Part shown: positions 26,935 to 31,345 of the stretch, in pieces | Layout: each line of letters opens with the position of its first letter | Position numbering within the stretch: the first letter of the stretch is position 1 | Source: Gonium pectorale | Taxonomy: Eukaryota > Chlorophyta > Chlorophyceae > Chlamydomonadales > Volvocaceae | DNA: 31,345 bases | Direction of reading: 5' to 3' | Assembly: GCA_001584585.1 (NCBI GenBank) | Contig: LSYV01000011.1 | Span: 2,229,277 to 2,260,621, forward strand | Made by a program: the position numbers and the translations under genes | Notes under the pieces: generated by a model | Database searches by the model: none | What the model was told of the DNA's origin: nothing | What the model saw: the letters and a program-made list of their open reading frames with translations, nothing else

Positions 26935-29900
26935 ATGGCGCTAACGGCTGAAGAGGCTTATTTGGAGGAGCTGTGGCGTGCTCAAGATGAAGACGAGCAG
27001 GAACCACCCGCTTTGCAGCAGGTATTGCCATGCCCCGACTACGCAACCGGTTGCAATTGCGCCCTATCATGGCGTAAGACTAAATTAGGACCGATGGATC
27101 ATGTTGTCGCATGTCTCTTGACACGTTGCTTGCATGGACCTTGACTGTGCCTGGGCCGTGCGCTTGTGTACCGTCGGGGCTTGACTAAAGAGCATGTGGC
27201 AGGGATGGCAGGGGCTGCCCAGGCCACCTGCCCCACCTGGTACCCGCGTGCCACGCCTTGCACGCCCTCATTCCGTCCATCCCCTTTGGCCCCGTCACTG
27301 AACCCCAATCCATTGAAGGCGCTGGCGCACACCCAGCATGCCCTCCCCACCTATCATGAGCTCATGGGGCAGGGCGCAGCGGCCATAACACTGCGGCGCG
27401 CCAAGGGGGCGGCCCCCCACGCCAATGGCGGCCACAGCGCAACCCCCAGCCCCGGCGCCAGCCCGGAGCGCGGGCGGGCCCCGACGCTGGGCCTGGGACC
27501 CAGTGTGGGGTCCGACGTGGAGCAGCTGAAGCGGCGGTTGGCATCTGTCGTACAGGCGGTCGACGGGCACCAGCGGCGGTATGAGGAGGTGCTGCTGGAG
27601 GCCAACAAAGCAACAGACCTGGTGCACAGCATGGAAGCGGAAATCAGGTACCGGTAACACGGCAGACTTGCTGGCGGCTGTGCGCGGGCGGTCCGGATGG
27701 CTTGCTCTGTGTCTTTGGGGAATGTTGGGAAGACAGAGTCGGGTTGTGGAAGCTGTACTCCCGAGCGGTTGGGACCGCAGGCCCCTGCAGTGTGATAGTC
27801 CCGTGCCTGCGCCTAAAGACGCGGTACCGTGCCCGCGGCCTCTTTATGAAACATTTGTTCTGGTGGAGGGAGCCAAACCGGCGCTATGGGCCAGATAGAG
27901 GCTATTGGACAGCTGTGTGGTGCGGGCGGGGAATGCGGTTATTGCCAGCCGCCTGTGTGTTCCTGGCCGCTGAGCGCCGTGATCCTGGGCGCAGTGCGCC
28001 GTGATCCTGGGCGCAGCGCCTTCCACCGCTTTGGAGGGATGCGGGTTTACACAGCATGCCTGTATGCCGGCTCCCGGCCGTGGGGTTCCTCCCTCCGCCC
28101 ACCCTGCCTGACCCGGGAGCGATGCCAGCCCAGGTCTACACGTGCACCACTTTGTACCGATCAGGCACAGCCCATCTCCCTGCCTTACGTACCTTACCCG
28201 AAGGCGTTTCCGCCCGTCCCCTCACCGCGGGGGAGCCTCGGCCTTCAACTCCCCTCACCGCACCTCTGCTCCCGCTCTCGCCCGGCGCCCCACCCTCGCA
28301 GCTCGCTGCAGCAGGAGGCGGAGGAGCTGGCCCGCCGCGTGCCCCCCGCCCCAGAGCGCCAGCGCCACGTGTCCACCTGGCTTGAGCAGCGGGCCGCGGC
28401 CCTGGCGGCCCAGAGGGCCGTCCAAGCCGGCAAGCAGCTGGAGCTGATCGCGGCTGAGGCGGCCCTGCGCGCCGCGGAGCGGGAGCTGGACTTCTTGGCA
28501 GAGGCAAAAGGTGACGTGGCGGCGGCGGAGGCCGCGGAGAAGGCCGCGGCCGCCGCCGCGGTGGCGACGCTGCGGGCGCGCGAGGAGCGCGCGGTGGCGG
28601 GCTACACGCGGCGCCAGGCGGCGGAGGCGGCGCGGCTGGCGGCGGTGCAGGAGGAGGCGGAGGAGGCTGCGCGGAGCCGCGTGCAGTGAGTTGCCGGGGG
28701 GGGGCGACAGATGTGTGCAGGATGGTCTGTGTTGGAAAGGAACAACGCATACGACGAGCGTAAGCGCGAAAGTGATGGCGTCGGTGTAGGACCCAGCAGG
28801 ATGGGCTGTGTGTGGGGCGAAGGGAAGGGCGCGTGGCGGACTGGGGATAGGGCCGTGGTCGTGGGGGCGAATGAGGGACGGGACCCTGGTGGGAGGGCCG
28901 GGGTCGGGGCGAGGGGCGGGGTCTGTAGACCTGGAGGCCGGGCTATCCTGGCGCCGGGCAGCAGAGGGGCTGGACGGGGAAGGGCAAGGCGGGGTCCGCA
29001 CAGACTTCGCGGATGCGGACCCCGTTCATGTTGCCTCTGGCTGTCACCCGGCTCACCAAGCCCACCGCACGTCCGCCCCCGTGGCCACCCTCCCCCCCCG
29101 CAGGGCCGCGCAGGAGGCGCAGCAGAAAGCCACCGAGCGGCTGCGAGCTAACACGGAGCGCATCCGCGACGGCGTGGCGGCGGGCCGCGAGGCGCTGGCC
29201 TCGGAGCAGGGCCGCCGGCGCCAGGCGGTGCTGGGGCTCAAGGCCAGCCTGGAGGCGGTGCGGGCCGATGTGGCGCGACAGGCGAGTGGTCTGAGCTCCT
29301 GGGTTGGGCTGGTTGGGCTGTAAAGCGAGGGAGCCAAGGACGGGCACGACGATGGACGCGTAGGATGAGGGTGCGAGGAATGCGCGGCCCGCCGCCCATT
29401 GCCTTGCTGCGCGGCCCTCGCTCCAGCGCGAATGTGGCGTGACCCAGACCGCCGGACGAGGCTGGCCCCCGCGGCGGCGCGCGTCCTATATGCGTAGCGG
29501 CGGGTGTGGGTGCGGGTGTGGGTGTGGAGTGGTGCCACCTGCAGGAGGTAATGGACCGCTCCCCGACCGCAGGCCGAGCTGGCTGCGGTGCTGCAGCGGC
29601 AGCGGCGCGAGCTGCAGGAGCGGGAGTTTGGCTCGCTGGTGGAGGCGGGCATGAACCCGTACGAGGTGTTCAGGCGGCGGGACCACGATGCGGAGGTGAG
29701 GAGGGCAGAGAAGGGAGGGGCCGGTGCGTGGGGCGCAGGCGAGGCGCTGTAGGCGGGGTGGGATGCAGGTGGGGGTGGGGGTGGGTGGGTAGGACAGTGG
29801 GGGAAAAGGCCTCGGAAGACGCGACGGGACAGCGTTGATGAGTACGTTATGTGGGTAGATATGCCGACGGGCTGGAGGAGCGCTGCTCCTCCTCTCCCCC

Positions 29901-31345
29901 CCCACACACGACGATGCGGCGGGTGTTGGTTGGCTGTCGTGGGAGTTTGGAAGCCTGGAAGGTCGTGATCCCTCTCCGCTTGCGCAGGCCACCCAACGCC
30001 ACGGACGAGCCCTGCCACAGACCTGGAAGAGCAGCCAGCGATCACCGCACACGATGTGTGGCCCATGCTGCCGCATGCTGCGGCTTCCAAACCCTTTCCC
30101 AGGCCCCCTTTTCTTCCTTCGCCTTCGTCGTTTGTCGAAAGGAGAACCCGACACCATGCGCCTTACGCTCCTGTAGCGACAAGGCACGAAAACCTCATGA
30201 CCCCTTGTCCGCCCCTCCCCTCGCCCCGACGCGCCCGCAGCACAAGCGGCAGTCGGAGCAGATTGTCCGCAATATCGCCAGCCGCCAGATGGATGTGGCT
30301 GCACAGCTGGCAAAGGAGCAGGAGGAATACGCGCGGGCGATGGCGGACAGGAACAGGCGCAAGCAGGACAGGGTGGGTGTTACGGGGGCGGGGCTCGGGG
30401 CGAGGGCGCGGGCGGGACTGAGCACGAAGGGCGGCCTGGGGCGTGGGCGGCCGAGGTCGCGGCCGGGGGCGTGGGCGGCCTGGGGCGTGGGCGGCCGGGG
30501 CGGAGCCGGCGCACGGCGGAGGGGATTCCTGCGGCAGGGGTGGGGCGTGTGGGTCGTAGCAGCCGGGCGCCTCCTCTCCCATCCACCTCCTCCCCCGCTT
30601 CCTCGCTGCTCCCGACCCCTTGGCCTCCTCTACTCTCTCCTCCAATCCCATCTACGGTAACCCCCTCGCGCGCGCCCCTTGTGCATCGACCCCCCTTTTG
30701 CCCACCCAACGCCGGCCCAAGCCCCATCCCCAACACCACCGGATCGGGATGTTAGAGCGCCTTCCAATCCTCTGACCCCCCTACCACCACCACCACCACA
30801 ACAGGAGGCCTTCGACCGGGAGATGGGCGTGGCTGCTCGCCAGGCACGGACCGACGCGTACATGCAAAAGCACACGGTGGGGGGTACGTCCATGTTGGAC
30901 CCCACGGGCCGCATCCCCTTCAACCCCTCGGAGTCCGTCGTCGTGAAGACGGGCCGCTTCGGTGGCGGCGGCGCGGCCGCCGGCCGTCCTCGCCAAGCAG
31001 CTGGAGCGGCTGGGGCAGGACACGCAGCCCAAGGCGCTGCTGCTGCCCGCCAAGTACCGGGGCAGCAGCGAGGGCGAGGGCGAGGCACTGGGGGGCTCGC
31101 GGTACGACGGAAGCAGCGACGACGAGCGAGGTGGGGGCGCCGGTGTGTGGGCGGTGTGGGGGGTGGGCGCGGAGCGCGTCGGTGGCCGTTGGTTGGGGGG
31201 AAGGGCGCCGGGTGGTGGCGGCTGGCATGCGTTTGGGCTGCGACACGTGGGAAGGGTACAGACCCGCGAGCGCTCTCTGGTGTACTACTCGAGCGCCACA
31301 AACGCCACCACCCGGTCCCACCCGCCAGCGTGTATTTGAATAGCT
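26935..31345 (+). CDS. Long coiled-coil protein of unknown function, apparently frame-broken, 3' end at window edge
   Basis: Proposed exons: 26935-27021, 27337-27647, 28302-28685, 29104-29281, 29573-29695, 30241-30372 and 30805 to about 31130; the frame holds to 30960. The first exon (acidic, ATG at 26935) and the acceptor at 27336 are tentative. Most of the protein is charged, Ala/Glu/Arg/Gln-rich alpha-helix with heptad-like spacing (for example DVEQLKRRLASVVQAV; AQEAQQKATERLRANTERI; KRQSEQIVRNIASRQ), so it should be an extended coiled coil, perhaps cytoskeletal or ciliary; that role is inference. Two non-coiled motifs may define the family: MNPYEVFRRRD (about residues 345-355) and LDPTGRIPF followed by SESVVVKTGRFG (to residue 457). 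After 30960 the protein-like continuation (LAKQLERLGQDTQPKALLLP) is in the next frame. The intron 29282-29572 has a GC donor. A last exon at 31329-31339, ending in TGA, would follow a donor at 31131, but the gene may run on. I do not recognise a named family. Confidence 0.75.
27974..28017. repeat. 22-bp tandem duplication
   Basis: Two adjacent copies of a unit beginning GCGCCGTGATCCTGGG (27974-27995 and 27996-28017) differ only at the last base. They lie in the second intron of the coiled-coil gene. Confidence 0.9.
28729..28797 (+). repeat. Dispersed repeat, copy 2
   Basis: The 30-nt core at 28745-28774 is identical to copies 1 and 3. It is preceded by TTGGAAAGGAACA and followed by GTAGGACCCAGC, matching both flanks of copy 1. 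It lies in the intron after exon 28302-28685 of the coiled-coil gene, on the same strand as the gene. Confidence 0.85.
30433..30500. repeat. GC-rich imperfect tandem repeat in intron
   Basis: Units of the form GGGGCGTGGGCGGCC occur three times in a row with short spacers (30437-30452, about 30464-30480 and 30481-30496) in the intron between exons 30241-30372 and 30805 of the coiled-coil gene. It is simple G/C-rich minisatellite sequence with no other evident meaning. Confidence 0.75.

Overview
The window reads as nuclear DNA of a green alga of the Chlamydomonas/Volvox (volvocine) type. It is GC-rich, with many short exons split by introns of about 60 bp to 1 kb. Donors are mostly GTGAGN/GTGCGN/GTGGGT and acceptors are C/T-rich ending in CAG. 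TGTAA, the chlorophyte poly(A) signal, lies behind several genes, and G/C-rich minisatellites sit in introns. No bacterial operon, CRISPR array, rRNA, tRNA or intact transposon was recognised. Exon models were assembled by hand from domain homology, GT/AG sites and reading-frame continuity; every internal junction proposed keeps the frame, except one apparent break in the last gene.

Left part, all on the minus strand: (1) a YeeE/YedE-type (sulfur transport, DUF395/DUF6691 class) membrane protein, 832-3682; (2) a calcineurin-like metallophosphoesterase with a TPR-like N-terminus, 4932-7771; (3) an inosine/uridine-preferring nucleoside hydrolase, 8803-13806, with every family signature recovered over nine exons.

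Right part, all on the plus strand: (4) and (5) a tandem pair of cyclin-dependent-kinase-type genes, 15308-17799 and 21055-24114, whose PSTAIRE helix reads SDSTIRE and SDSTVRE; (6) a long Ala/Glu/Arg-rich coiled-coil protein, 26935 to the right edge, with an apparent one-base frame break near 30961. Genes 3 and 4 diverge from a shared 1.5 kb intergenic stretch.

The genes do not form an obvious pathway. The most interesting features are the CDK pair and a short dispersed repeat. The CDKs have an unusual cyclin-contact helix, a shared N-terminal extension, patchwork identity suggesting gene conversion, a shared 30-nt block after the stop and a paralogue-specific intron in the P-loop. The repeat has a 30-nt core identical in three places. 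The long gaps behind the kinases (17.8-21.0 kb and 24.1-26.9 kb) look like 3' UTR and intergenic DNA. I found no clear evidence of a wholly new biological system.
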